64,000 nt of DNA from CAWUEX02 sp038148375 (GTDB lineage: Bacteria > Pseudomonadota > Alphaproteobacteria > Rhodospirillales > Rhodospirillaceae). The DNA is taken from contig JAYQVH010000001.1 of NCBI GenBank assembly GCA_038148375.1, positions 186,001 through 250,000 on the forward strand. The letters are read 5' to 3'. The position numbers and the translations under genes are program-made. Below are positions 42,744 to 50,250 of the stretch, in pieces (position 1 is the stretch's first letter; each line of letters starts with the position of its first letter). The notes below the pieces were generated by a model, which saw only the letters and a list, made by a program, of their open reading frames with translations, did not search any database and was not told where the DNA came from.

Positions 42744-43283
42744 ATGACCGTCGACATTCCCACGCTCGAAACAGATCGCCTGATCCTGCGACCGTTCAGC
42801 GACAGCGATCTCGACGCTTATGCGGCGATGATGGGCAACGCTGATGTGAGCCAATTTGCCAGCCTGGGCGGTGCACCGATGGACCGCATGGACGCGTGGC
42901 GTTCAATGGCCATGCACCTCGGTCACTGGCAACTGCGCGGCTTCGGCCAATGGGCCGCGGAGGAAAAAGACAGCGGCGCGTTCGTGGGACGGATCGGCAC
43001 GTACTATCCGGAGACCTGGCCGGGACGCGAAGTCGGCTATGCGCTGGCGCGCGAGCACTGGGGCAAGGGCTATGCGACCGAAGGCAGCATCGCCGCGCGC
43101 GACTACGCCTTCGAGACATTGGGATGGGACGAAGTGATCTCGATCATCCATCCGGACAACGTCCGCTCCATCGCCGTTGCCGAACGCATCGGCGAAACCT
43201 TCCGTGAGACGTGGCAGCTGCGCGATATGACGCTGAAGATCTACGCCCTGACCCGCGCCGAGTGGGAAAACCTCAAAGTCTAA
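42744..43283 (+). CDS. GNAT acetyltransferase, RimJ/RimL type
   Basis: A 179-residue N-acetyltransferase. It begins with the RimJ/L pattern LETDRLILRPFSDSDLDAYAAMM and has the acetyl-CoA pyrophosphate loop in GREVGYALAREHWGKGYATEGSIAARDYAF (about residues 98-125) followed by ISIIHPDNVRSIAVAERIG. The ATG at 42744 is preferred; a GTG four codons upstream (42732) is an alternative, directly after LegB. The position at the end of the glycan operon could mean a sugar amine substrate, but protein or small-molecule targets are equally possible. Confidence 0.8.
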   Translation: MTVDIPTLETDRLILRPFSDSDLDAYAAMMGNADVSQFASLGGAPMDRMDAWRSMAMHLGHWQLRGFGQWAAEEKDSGAFVGRIGTYYPETWPGREVGYALAREHWGKGYATEGSIAARDYAFETLGWDEVISIIHPDNVRSIAVAERIGETFRETWQLRDMTLKIYALTRAEWENLKV

Positions 43284-43290
43284 ACGCGCA

Positions 43291-44604
43291 TTAGCCGTCT
43301 TTGCGCAGACACGCGATGTAAAAGCCGTCCAGTCCGCCACGGTCGGACCAATGGCAGGGCAGCGTTCGTATGGCACCGTCATCGTCCCGCCACGCGCTGT
43401 CGCCACCCAAAGCCTCAATGTCGACGGGAGTGCGTGTAACACCTTTTGCATCAGCAACGATATCTGGCCCTTCCGACGGTTCCAGCGAACACACCGAATA
43501 GACCAGCACGCCGCCGGGCTTGAGCAGCGTCACGGCACGGGCGAGCAGATCGCGCTGCAGCTTCGGAAAGCGGTCGACGTCCTTGCGCGTTTTCAAATAC
43601 CCCAAATCAGGGTGACGGCGCAGCGTGCCGGTGGCCGAGCACGGGGCATCCAGCAACACGGCGTCGAACAGAGTATCCGGCACCCACTGCGTCACATCGG
43701 CGGTCACCAGGGTTGCAGTGAGATGCGTGCGCGCAAGATTTTCCTCGACGCGCTTGAGGCGGTCGCTCATGACGTCGACGGCGGTGACGGCACATCCGGC
43801 CGCGGCCAACTGTAGCGTCTTGCCGCCGGGCGCGGCGCAGAGATCGGCGACCGATTTTTCCGCCGCGTCTCCCAGCGCGTGAAGCAGGGCAAGGGCGGGT
43901 AATGCGGCTGCCGTGTCCTGCACCCACCACATGCCATCCGTAAAACCAGGCAGGTCTTGTACGACGCCGCCGGCCGTCCGGCGCAGACTGCCCGTTGGCA
44001 GAATCTCTGCGGCGAGTTTGGCGGCCAGATCATCCGGCGATGTGGGATTTTTCAAGGTCAGATCAAGCGGCGCTTCGCTCAGGTGCGCGGCGGCAATCTT
44101 GGCCGCGGTTTTCTCACCGTAGGCTTTGACCCAGCCGTCCCACAGCCATCCGGGCGTATTGAGGCGCGCGGCGAACTGTTCGGTAATCATCGCCGGACCC
44201 TGGGCCGCGACCTTGCGCAGGACCGCGTTGACCAGACCGCTCAGGCGCGGCTGGCGGATGCGTTTGACCAGACCGACCGCCGTATCCACCGCCGCATGAG
44301 GGGCGGTTTCCAAAAACAGAATCTGCGCCGCGCCGAGACGCAGCACATCCATCACCGGGTCCGGCGGCGGGCGCGATACGAACGCCTTGATGACCGCGTC
44401 GATCTGACCGAGGCGGCGCAAGGTGGTCGCGACAAGATGACGGACGAAGGCGCGGTCGCGGGCTTCCAGCGTTGCCGTGATCGAGCCGAAGCGGGCGTCG
44501 ACGGCCTGGCCATCGCGCACGGCGCCGGACAGCAATGCCAGCGCAGCAGCACGGGAGGAGAGCGCGTCGGGACGGTCGTGGCGGTCGGCGTGGCGCTGAC
44601 TCAT
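43291..44604 (-). CDS. rsmB: 16S rRNA m5C967 methyltransferase RsmB-like
   Basis: A 437-residue RsmB/Sun protein: an N-terminal NusB-like RNA-binding domain (about residues 15-145, with RLGQIDAVIKAFVSRPPPDPVMDVLRLGAAQILF given in part) and a C-terminal SAM methyltransferase domain. Motifs are DLCAAPGGKTLQLAAAG (about 245-261), the catalytic-site VLLDAPCSATGTLRRHPDL (about 316-334, Cys in PCSATGT) and the second Cys in VYSVCSLEPSEG (about 373-384), the nucleophile. The start overlaps the stop of the exported Rossmann gene as ATGA, an odd pairing of an rRNA modifier with an exported protein. Confidence 0.93.
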   Translation of the reverse strand: MSQRHADRHDRPDALSSRAAALALLSGAVRDGQAVDARFGSITATLEARDRAFVRHLVATTLRRLGQIDAVIKAFVSRPPPDPVMDVLRLGAAQILFLETAPHAAVDTAVGLVKRIRQPRLSGLVNAVLRKVAAQGPAMITEQFAARLNTPGWLWDGWVKAYGEKTAAKIAAAHLSEAPLDLTLKNPTSPDDLAAKLAAEILPTGSLRRTAGGVVQDLPGFTDGMWWVQDTAAALPALALLHALGDAAEKSVADLCAAPGGKTLQLAAAGCAVTAVDVMSDRLKRVEENLARTHLTATLVTADVTQWVPDTLFDAVLLDAPCSATGTLRRHPDLGYLKTRKDVDRFPKLQRDLLARAVTLLKPGGVLVYSVCSLEPSEGPDIVADAKGVTRTPVDIEALGGDSAWRDDDGAIRTLPCHWSDRGGLDGFYIACLRKDG

Positions 44605-45392
44605 TCCACGGGCAAATCAAGATCGGACGGCAGCGCCGCGAACAGGTCGAGCCAGGCGTCTGAGAATTCTGCGTCCGTATTGGTTGCCGTGAACACGCGG
44701 TTGGCGGCATCGGGATGTCCGGCCGCGGCAATGGCGACGGCGGCCATGTCCTCGCGGCCGATGAACATGCCGCTGACATAGTCGGCGCGCGGGATCAACG
44801 CGATCTCTTGCGTCGCCCCCGGCTTGTCGTCGATGCCGGCGGGTGCAAGCACGACATATTCCAAACCGGAGTCCACCAGCGCCTGTTCCGCTTTGCCTTT
44901 CCAGATCAGGACATCGCCGCCGATGGTGTTGAGAAAGTGATCCTTCACCCCGGAGTTCGACGACGTGATGATGACGAAACGCGTCGCGCCCGCGGCCTTC
45001 GCCGCGCGCGACAGATTCACCGTGCCTTCGTAGTCCACCTTTTCAGATCTGTTGCCGCCGAAGGGCATGGCGGTCGCCACGGCGGAAATAACGATGTCGA
45101 TGTCCTTCACCGCAGCGGCGAGCGTCGCCGGATCGGTGACATCTGCCTCAACCCAATCGTACTGAGCCCCGAATTCTTCTCTGGCGTCGTCGACATCACG
45201 GCTCATGGCGCGCACATCGAGACCGAGAGCGCCGAGCTGCTTGAGAATGTACTGGCCGTTTTTGCCGGTCGCTCCGGCGAGCAGGATTTTCTTGCCCTGC
45301 AGATTGACGAGAGCGGCTTCGCCGATGCCGGGCTGCGCCGCCTGCACGCCAAGCGGAAAGAGAACGAAAAGAGAGAGAAGCAAAGCGCGCAT
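44601..45392 (-). CDS. Rossmann-fold (SDR a5/NmrA-like) protein with signal peptide
   Basis: A 263-residue paralogue of the protein at 26251. The signal peptide is MRALLLSLFVLFPLGVQA; after it, LQGKKILLAGATGKNGQYILKQLG (about residues 31-54) carries the GATGKNG nucleotide motif. DYDWVEADVTDPATLAAAV-type sequence (YDWVEADVTDPATLAAAV), DIVISAVATAMPFGGNRSEKVDYEGTVNLSRAAK and RFVIITSSNSG match the other copy's layout. There is no YxxxK pair. Like its paralogue it appears exported, where NAD(P) would have to be carried in or be absent. It is co-directional and coupled with rsmB. Confidence 0.78.
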   Translation of the reverse strand: MRALLLSLFVLFPLGVQAAQPGIGEAALVNLQGKKILLAGATGKNGQYILKQLGALGLDVRAMSRDVDDAREEFGAQYDWVEADVTDPATLAAAVKDIDIVISAVATAMPFGGNRSEKVDYEGTVNLSRAAKAAGATRFVIITSSNSGVKDHFLNTIGGDVLIWKGKAEQALVDSGLEYVVLAPAGIDDKPGATQEIALIPRADYVSGMFIGREDMAAVAIAAAGHPDAANRVFTATNTDAEFSDAWLDLFAALPSDLDLPVE

Positions 45393-45410
45393 AGGTGTGT
45401 CCTGTCGTGA

Positions 45411-46226
45411 TTAGTCGGCGTCGACGCCGGGGTCGAGAAACGGGCGGACAATGGCCGCGGTTTCCACTGTTTTCAAATCCAAAAAGCCGTGGCTCCACCC
45501 GGGCAGGTCGTGGGTGCGGCTGTCGGCATGAACCAGCAGGTCCTTGGCGCGCGGCGTACGCTGCCACACATCGTCTTCCGGATTGAGGATCAGTATCGGC
45601 TGTTGAACCTTGGGAATGGCGCCGGCGCTGTCATACGCGAACGCGGCGGCGTGACCCCACCAGGAAATCGCCGGGTTGAGTGTGCGCGCCCAGAAGACGC
45701 GGCCGATGTCCTCAAGCGTGCGGCCGTCCATACTCCAGCGCACGGCGGACTGCCACCAGCCGGCGAGATGACTGCCGTCGTCGGAGAGCGGTTCTGGACC
45801 GTATAGCGCTTTGACCTCGGCGAGCTCCTGTTCGGTCCAGAGCGGGGCCGACACCATGACGATGCGGTGAATACGATCAGGGATGAGCAGCACCGTCTCG
45901 AGCGCGATCTTCGAGCCGGTGTGATACCCCATGAGGTCTGCAGATTCGAGACCGAGACCGTCGAGCACATCGATCATCGCGTGGGCGTAGTCGGTGATGG
46001 CCGGTGGCGTATCCGTCGGGTCGGACTCGCCGAACCCCGGCGTATCGACCGCAACGGCAAGGCGGTCGCGGCCCATTTCTTCCAGCCAGCGCTCGTAGAT
46101 GATGCTGGAGTACGGACTCATGTGAAAACAGACCAATGGCCGTTTGTCCGCGGCTGCCTGCGGACGAACCATCCTGACATGCATCTGACCGAAGCGGCCC
46201 TGGACGTACGCCTTGCGCACCCTCAT
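45411..46226 (-). CDS. Alpha/beta-hydrolase fold protein, His at the nucleophile position (copy 1)
   Basis: A 271-residue alpha/beta-hydrolase. The oxyanion region CFHMSPYSS (about residue 33) and DTPGFGESDP (61-70) are conserved, but the nucleophile elbow reads G100-Y-H102-T-G104 where Gly-x-Ser-x-Gly is expected. The acid and His positions are suggested by NPEDDVWQ and PGWSHGFLD. The start at 46226 overlaps the copy 2 stop as ATGA. The two copies share SWWGHAAAFA as well, so they are a tandem duplication. Whether it is a catalyst, and which bond it acts on, is not clear from the sequence. Confidence 0.8.
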   Translation of the reverse strand: MRVRKAYVQGRFGQMHVRMVRPQAAADKRPLVCFHMSPYSSIIYERWLEEMGRDRLAVAVDTPGFGESDPTDTPPAITDYAHAMIDVLDGLGLESADLMGYHTGSKIALETVLLIPDRIHRIVMVSAPLWTEQELAEVKALYGPEPLSDDGSHLAGWWQSAVRWSMDGRTLEDIGRVFWARTLNPAISWWGHAAAFAYDSAGAIPKVQQPILILNPEDDVWQRTPRAKDLLVHADSRTHDLPGWSHGFLDLKTVETAAIVRPFLDPGVDAD

Positions 46227-47065
46227 GGCTGATCTCCGTCGAGGAAGGCACGCACGAGAGCGGCGGCGGCTTCGGTGTGGATATCGAGGTAGCCGTGGCC
46301 CCAATCGGGCAGGTCTTCGATGCGGCCGTTCTGCATGAGGCCGTCGGCGCGGCGGGTATGCTCAACCAGATCGTCATTGGGATTAAGCACCAGGATCGGC
46401 TGGGTGACATGCTTGATCTTTTCGCCCATCGGAAAGGCGAAGGCGGCGGCGTGGCCCCACCAAGAAATATCGGGACGGCGCAGGGCATCGGCGAACTGCA
46501 CGGCGACGTGCTCCTTGGTCCAGCCGGGACCTGCCCATGTGAGAAATCCGCGCCATTTCTCCGCGACGTGAGACCCATCGGCGCTGAGCTCCGGCTTGCC
46601 GTAGTGATCGCGGAACCAGACCAATTCCTCGTCGGTGAAAATCGGCGCCGAGGTCAGTACCAGCTTGCGCACCCGTTCGGGAGCCGCCAGCGCCAGGGCG
46701 ACACAGGTCTCGGAGCCGGTGTGATAACCCATGACATCGGCGCGTTCGATCTCGAGCGCGTCCATCACATCGATCATGGCCGCGGCATAGTCTTCGATGG
46801 CCGGCGCGGACGGCGGCGGATCGGACTCGCCGAATCCGGGCGTGTCCGGCGCCACACAGAGCCGGTCCGCGCCCATGGCGCCGGCGAACGTTTCATAAAT
46901 ACGCCCACTGTTCGGGCTCATATGAAAACACAAGAGCGGCAAAAGGCCGGTCGCGGACGGCGGCGTTGGTTCGTTTTCCCGCACCGGGCCGGCGACGCGC
47001 AGGTGAATCTGGCCGAAGCGGCCATCGACATAGCGGCGGGACACGGGAACGGAAGCGGCGGTCAT
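46223..47065 (-). CDS. Alpha/beta-hydrolase fold protein, His at the nucleophile position (copy 2)
   Basis: A 280-residue paralogue of the protein at 45411. The ATG at 47063-47065 is used; a GTG three codons upstream is an alternative, and neither has a clear ribosome site. It has LCFHMSPNSGRIYE, DTPGFGESDP and the elbow G113-Y-H115-T-G117, again without Ser, plus NPNDDLVEH and PDWGHGYLDIH as likely acid/His segments. It is the first gene of a unit with copy 1 and is divergent from the flavoprotein at 47215 across a 149-bp gap. Confidence 0.8.
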   Translation of the reverse strand: MTAASVPVSRRYVDGRFGQIHLRVAGPVRENEPTPPSATGLLPLLCFHMSPNSGRIYETFAGAMGADRLCVAPDTPGFGESDPPPSAPAIEDYAAAMIDVMDALEIERADVMGYHTGSETCVALALAAPERVRKLVLTSAPIFTDEELVWFRDHYGKPELSADGSHVAEKWRGFLTWAGPGWTKEHVAVQFADALRRPDISWWGHAAAFAFPMGEKIKHVTQPILVLNPNDDLVEHTRRADGLMQNGRIEDLPDWGHGYLDIHTEAAAALVRAFLDGDQP

Positions 47066-47214
47066 GGCGCGCACGGTCTAGGGCGGGACCCGAATGGTCA
47101 AGGACAAAGTCTGTTCGGCCACCGTCCACCGGACATTCCAGAATGTGCAAGGATTAGGTGACGCAGGGAGTCAGTTGGTTATGATTGGTGCATCGAAACA
47201 AAAGGGGGCACGCC

Positions 47215-48660
47215 ATGTCTGATCAATGGGACGTCATCATCATCGGTGCCGGCACGGCCGGACTGCCAGCCGCCATCTTCGCCGCCGAGCGCAGCGACAA
47301 AGTCTTGGTGCTCGACGCCGCGCCGGAGATCGGCGGCACACTGCACTTAAGCTCCGGCCAGATGAGCGCCGCCGGAACAAAGCTGCAAAAATCAAAAGGC
47401 ATCGAAGACACGCCGCAGAAGCACTACGACGACATCATGCGGATTTCCAAGAACACCGCCGATCCGACAATGGTGCGCCTAGCGGTTGATCATGCCGCCG
47501 AGACCCTGGACTGGCTGGAGGAGATCGGCTTCGAGCCGATCGAGGGCCATCCGGTGAAGGGTCAGGCCCATGAGCCTTACAGCGAACTGCGCTACGTATG
47601 GGGGCCGGACCTCGGCAAGTCGATCCTGGCCGTGCTCAAACCCGTGTTCGAGGATGTCGTTAAGAGCGGGCGGGTGACGCTCAAGCTGAATACGCGCGTC
47701 ACCGCGCTGGTACAGGATGACTCCGGCGCGGTTGTGGGCGTCAAGGCCAAGGGGCCCGACGGCAAGGAAGAGAGCTATCACGCAACGTCGGTGCTGAATT
47801 CCGCCGGCGGCTATGCGTCCAACTTCGAGATGTATCAGCGCATCAGCGGCCACAAAGCCTACGGCGACCATGCCTATCCCTTTTCCCAGGGCGACGGCCT
47901 CAACCTCGGCACGCAGGTGGGAGCGGATGCGTGGGGCCATGAAAATTATCTCACCAGCTTCGGCGTGGTCATGAAGACCTACGACGTGCCCAGCAAAGTG
48001 CGCTGCCGTCAGGTGCACTGGCCGGAGCGGCGCATGCCTTGGGAAGTCTACGTCAATGTTCACGGCAAACGCTTCATCCGCGAGGATGAGCCGAGCGTCG
48101 ATGTGCGCGAACACGCCATCGGCAAGCAGCCGGAGCTTCGGCACTGGATCGTGTTCGACGCGACGACCTTGAAGGAAGCGCCGCCGCTGTTTCCCGATTT
48201 CAGTGCCGACGACATCCGTGCCGCCGCCGACAACGGCGAGCCGATGTTTTATGTCGCCGACAGCATCGGCGAACTGGCCGAGAAAGCGGGATTGCCCGCG
48301 GACGCGCTGACCGAAACCATCGATGCCTTCAACGCCGGGCAGGCGGCGGGTGAGGATGACCTCGGCCGCACGCATATGCCGCGGCCGGTGAGCGACGCCC
48401 CGTTTTACGCCATCCGCAGCCAGGCGATGTCGGTCTCCAGCACCGTGGGCCTGAAAGTCGACGGCCAGTTGCGGGTCGTTACCCCCGACGGTACGCCGAT
48501 CCCCGGTTTGTATGCGGCGGGTGAGTCGATCGGCCAGGGCGCGATGATGGGCAGCTCCTTTTGCGGTGGTATGCTGGTCACGCCGGCACTGACCTTCGGG
48601 CGCATGCTCGGCCAGCGCCTGCTGCCGATCGGCGACGCCGCGCGGCAGGCCGCGGAATAA
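47215..48660 (+). CDS. FAD-dependent oxidoreductase of the fumarate reductase/3-ketosteroid dehydrogenase type
   Basis: A 481-residue flavoprotein with AAGGGGG seven bases before the ATG. The dinucleotide-binding N-terminus DVIIIGAGTAGLPAAIFAAERSDKVLVLD (about residues 7-35), ETLDWLEEIGFEP, VLNSAGGYASN and the C-terminal GLYAAGESIGQGAMMGSSFCGGMLVTPALTFGR are those of the FAD_binding_2 family (tricarballylate dehydrogenase TcuA, KstD-like, fumarate reductase flavoprotein). No signal peptide or heme motif is present, so it is likely cytoplasmic. Substrate unknown; the neighbouring hydrolases suggest a catabolic unit but share no strand with it. Confidence 0.85.
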   Translation: MSDQWDVIIIGAGTAGLPAAIFAAERSDKVLVLDAAPEIGGTLHLSSGQMSAAGTKLQKSKGIEDTPQKHYDDIMRISKNTADPTMVRLAVDHAAETLDWLEEIGFEPIEGHPVKGQAHEPYSELRYVWGPDLGKSILAVLKPVFEDVVKSGRVTLKLNTRVTALVQDDSGAVVGVKAKGPDGKEESYHATSVLNSAGGYASNFEMYQRISGHKAYGDHAYPFSQGDGLNLGTQVGADAWGHENYLTSFGVVMKTYDVPSKVRCRQVHWPERRMPWEVYVNVHGKRFIREDEPSVDVREHAIGKQPELRHWIVFDATTLKEAPPLFPDFSADDIRAAADNGEPMFYVADSIGELAEKAGLPADALTETIDAFNAGQAAGEDDLGRTHMPRPVSDAPFYAIRSQAMSVSSTVGLKVDGQLRVVTPDGTPIPGLYAAGESIGQGAMMGSSFCGGMLVTPALTFGRMLGQRLLPIGDAARQAAE

Positions 48661-48713
48661 GGGCCGGACACGCACCGGGCAATGCAACCGTCAGACGAAG
48701 AGGAACAGAAACG

Positions 48714-48902
48714 ATGGGATTTGAAGGCGGCCTGATTGGCCTGTTGATTTTAATCGGCGACATTTACGCGATCGTCAAAACCCTGCAGAGCCCAGCCTCG
48801 ACCGGCAACAAGGTGCTGTGGATCGTGCTCATTGTCGTGCTGCCGTTTATCGGCCTGATTCTGTGGTTCCTTCTGGGACCGAAAGCGGCGTCGTCACCTT
48901 AA
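48714..48902 (+). CDS. Small PLDc_N-type membrane protein
   Basis: A 62-residue protein. Two hydrophobic helices (LIGLLILIGDIYAIVKTL and NKVLWIVLIVVLPFIGLILWFLLGP) match the phospholipase D nuclease N-terminal (PLDc_N) family of short stand-alone membrane proteins; the LPFIGLILWFLLGP end is a good marker. AGAGGAAC precedes the ATG at 48714. It follows the flavoprotein by 53 bp. Role unknown. Confidence 0.82.
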   Translation: MGFEGGLIGLLILIGDIYAIVKTLQSPASTGNKVLWIVLIVVLPFIGLILWFLLGPKAASSP

Positions 48903-48948
48903 ATCGCGCGATACACCCCGCGCGCGTTACGCGCCACGTCCGCGCACT

Positions 48949-49839
48949 TTAGGCGACGCGTCCGCTCGATGGGACCGAGCCTCGGCCTGACGGCGGCATG
49001 GGACCCTGCCCCGCCATCTGCTGCAGCTTGGCGATGCGGTTGGCCGTGTTCGGGTGCGTCGAGAACAGACTGTCGGCGGCATGAGCGTGCAACGGATTGA
49101 CGATAAACAGATGCGCCGTCGCCGGATTTGATTCGGCGACGTTGTTGTCGATCCGGCGCGCACCGCTCTCCAATTTTCCGAGCGCCGACGCCAGCGCCAT
49201 TGGATCGCCGCAGATCTCCGCACCGCCCGCATCGGCGCCGTATTCGCGGGTGCGCGAAATGGCGAGTTGCACCAGCGTCGCTGTCAACGGCGCGAGAATG
49301 GCAACAGCGAGCACACCGACAATCCCAAGCGGGGAGTCGCGCCGCCCGCCGAAAAACAATGCGAAATTGGCCAGCATGCCTATGGCGCCGGCAATGGTGG
49401 CGGTGATGGTCATCACCAGGGTGTCGCGATTCTTGATATGAGCCAGTTCATGCGCCATCACGCCGGCAAGCTCGTCGCGCGATAAGATGCGCAAGATGCC
49501 AGTGGTCGCCGCGACGGCGGCGTTTTCCGGATTGCGTCCGGTGGCGAAAGCGTTGGGCTGGTCGGTCTCGATCAAATACACCTTAGGCACCGGCATGCCG
49601 GCGCGGTGGGCCAGTTGTTCGACCAGCCGGTAGAACTCCGGCGCAGTCGCGCGGTCGACCTGCCGCGCGCCGTACATGCGCAATACCATGGTGTCGGCGT
49701 TCCAATACGCGAAGAAATTCATCGCCACGGCGACGCCAAGGGCCATGATCATGCCGCCCTCGCCGCCAAGCAAGAAACCGACGGTCATAAACAGCGCGGT
49801 CAGCGCCGCCAGCAAGAGGCCGACCCGGAATGTGTTCAT
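48949..49839 (-). CDS. htpX: Membrane zinc metalloprotease HtpX
   Basis: Inner-membrane M48 protease for quality control of membrane proteins. The 296-residue product has the catalytic HELAHIKNRD (HExxH, about residues 128-137), hydrophobic segments at about 5-40, 145-170 and 182-205, and the third zinc-ligand Glu in the SRTREYGADAGGAEI region (about 200-215). The C-terminus LFSTHPNTANRIAKLQQM is typical. The product ends in a Gly/Ser/Arg tail. It is convergent with the PLDc_N gene. Confidence 0.95.
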   Translation of the reverse strand: MNTFRVGLLLAALTALFMTVGFLLGGEGGMIMALGVAVAMNFFAYWNADTMVLRMYGARQVDRATAPEFYRLVEQLAHRAGMPVPKVYLIETDQPNAFATGRNPENAAVAATTGILRILSRDELAGVMAHELAHIKNRDTLVMTITATIAGAIGMLANFALFFGGRRDSPLGIVGVLAVAILAPLTATLVQLAISRTREYGADAGGAEICGDPMALASALGKLESGARRIDNNVAESNPATAHLFIVNPLHAHAADSLFSTHPNTANRIAKLQQMAGQGPMPPSGRGSVPSSGRVA

Positions 49840-49910
49840 GGGGGTCCTGTTCCGTTGATTAAACCTGATATTGGATTTATGTCCGGGCGGAGAAACTGCA
49901 AGAGCCTGTC

Positions 49911-50114
49911 ATGACGAATTCATCTTCCCGCGAACCGTCCAAAGACCCGAATCCGGCTAAACCGGATGCGACGTCCGCGCCCGAGACAAACGCCGAGATC
50001 GCGCCCGACGATGCGCGGGCGGAACGGGACAGCGGCGAAATCGGCGGCCCCAAAGGACCGGAGCCGACCCGCTTCGGCGACTGGGAGCAGAAAGGACGGT
50101 GTTCTGACTTTTAA
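49911..50114 (+). CDS. DUF1674/SDHAF4-like succinate dehydrogenase assembly factor
   Basis: A 67-residue hydrophilic protein ending GPKGPEPTRFGDWEQKGRCSDF, the DUF1674 signature. Its mitochondrial relatives (SDHAF4) bind flavinated SdhA and help assemble complex II, and alphaproteobacterial homologues are common. The first half is a low-complexity stretch of Pro, Asp, Glu and Ala, likely disordered. It sits alone; the sdh genes are not in the window. Confidence 0.85.
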   Translation: MTNSSSREPSKDPNPAKPDATSAPETNAEIAPDDARAERDSGEIGGPKGPEPTRFGDWEQKGRCSDF

Positions 50115-50188
50115 GTGAGTCCACATTTCGATTAAACGGTTCTTTAAGCGGCAGCCGGTAAGGCTATGACTCACAATTCGATTTCAAC

Positions 50189-50208
50189 TTATCCACATCT
50201 GTGGATAA
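50189..50208. promoter_or_regulatory. Inverted pair of perfect DnaA boxes
   Basis: TTATCCACA at 50189-50197 and its inverse TGTGGATAA at 50200-50208 face each other with a 2-bp spacer. Both equal the strong consensus box. They lie in the 136-bp gap between the SDHAF4-like gene and the interrupted TPR-type gene. No further consensus boxes appear nearby, so this is a two-box site rather than a recognisable origin. It could titrate DnaA or let DnaA control the downstream gene. Confidence 0.8.
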
Positions 50209-50250
50209 CACTGCTGACCAAACCAAGGGCTTAGGGTGGTAAGTTAAAGT

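Noticed and set aside
50189..50208. Chromosomal replication origin
   Set aside because: Only two consensus DnaA boxes are visible and no AT-rich unwinding element or cluster of further boxes was found; called as a two-box site only.
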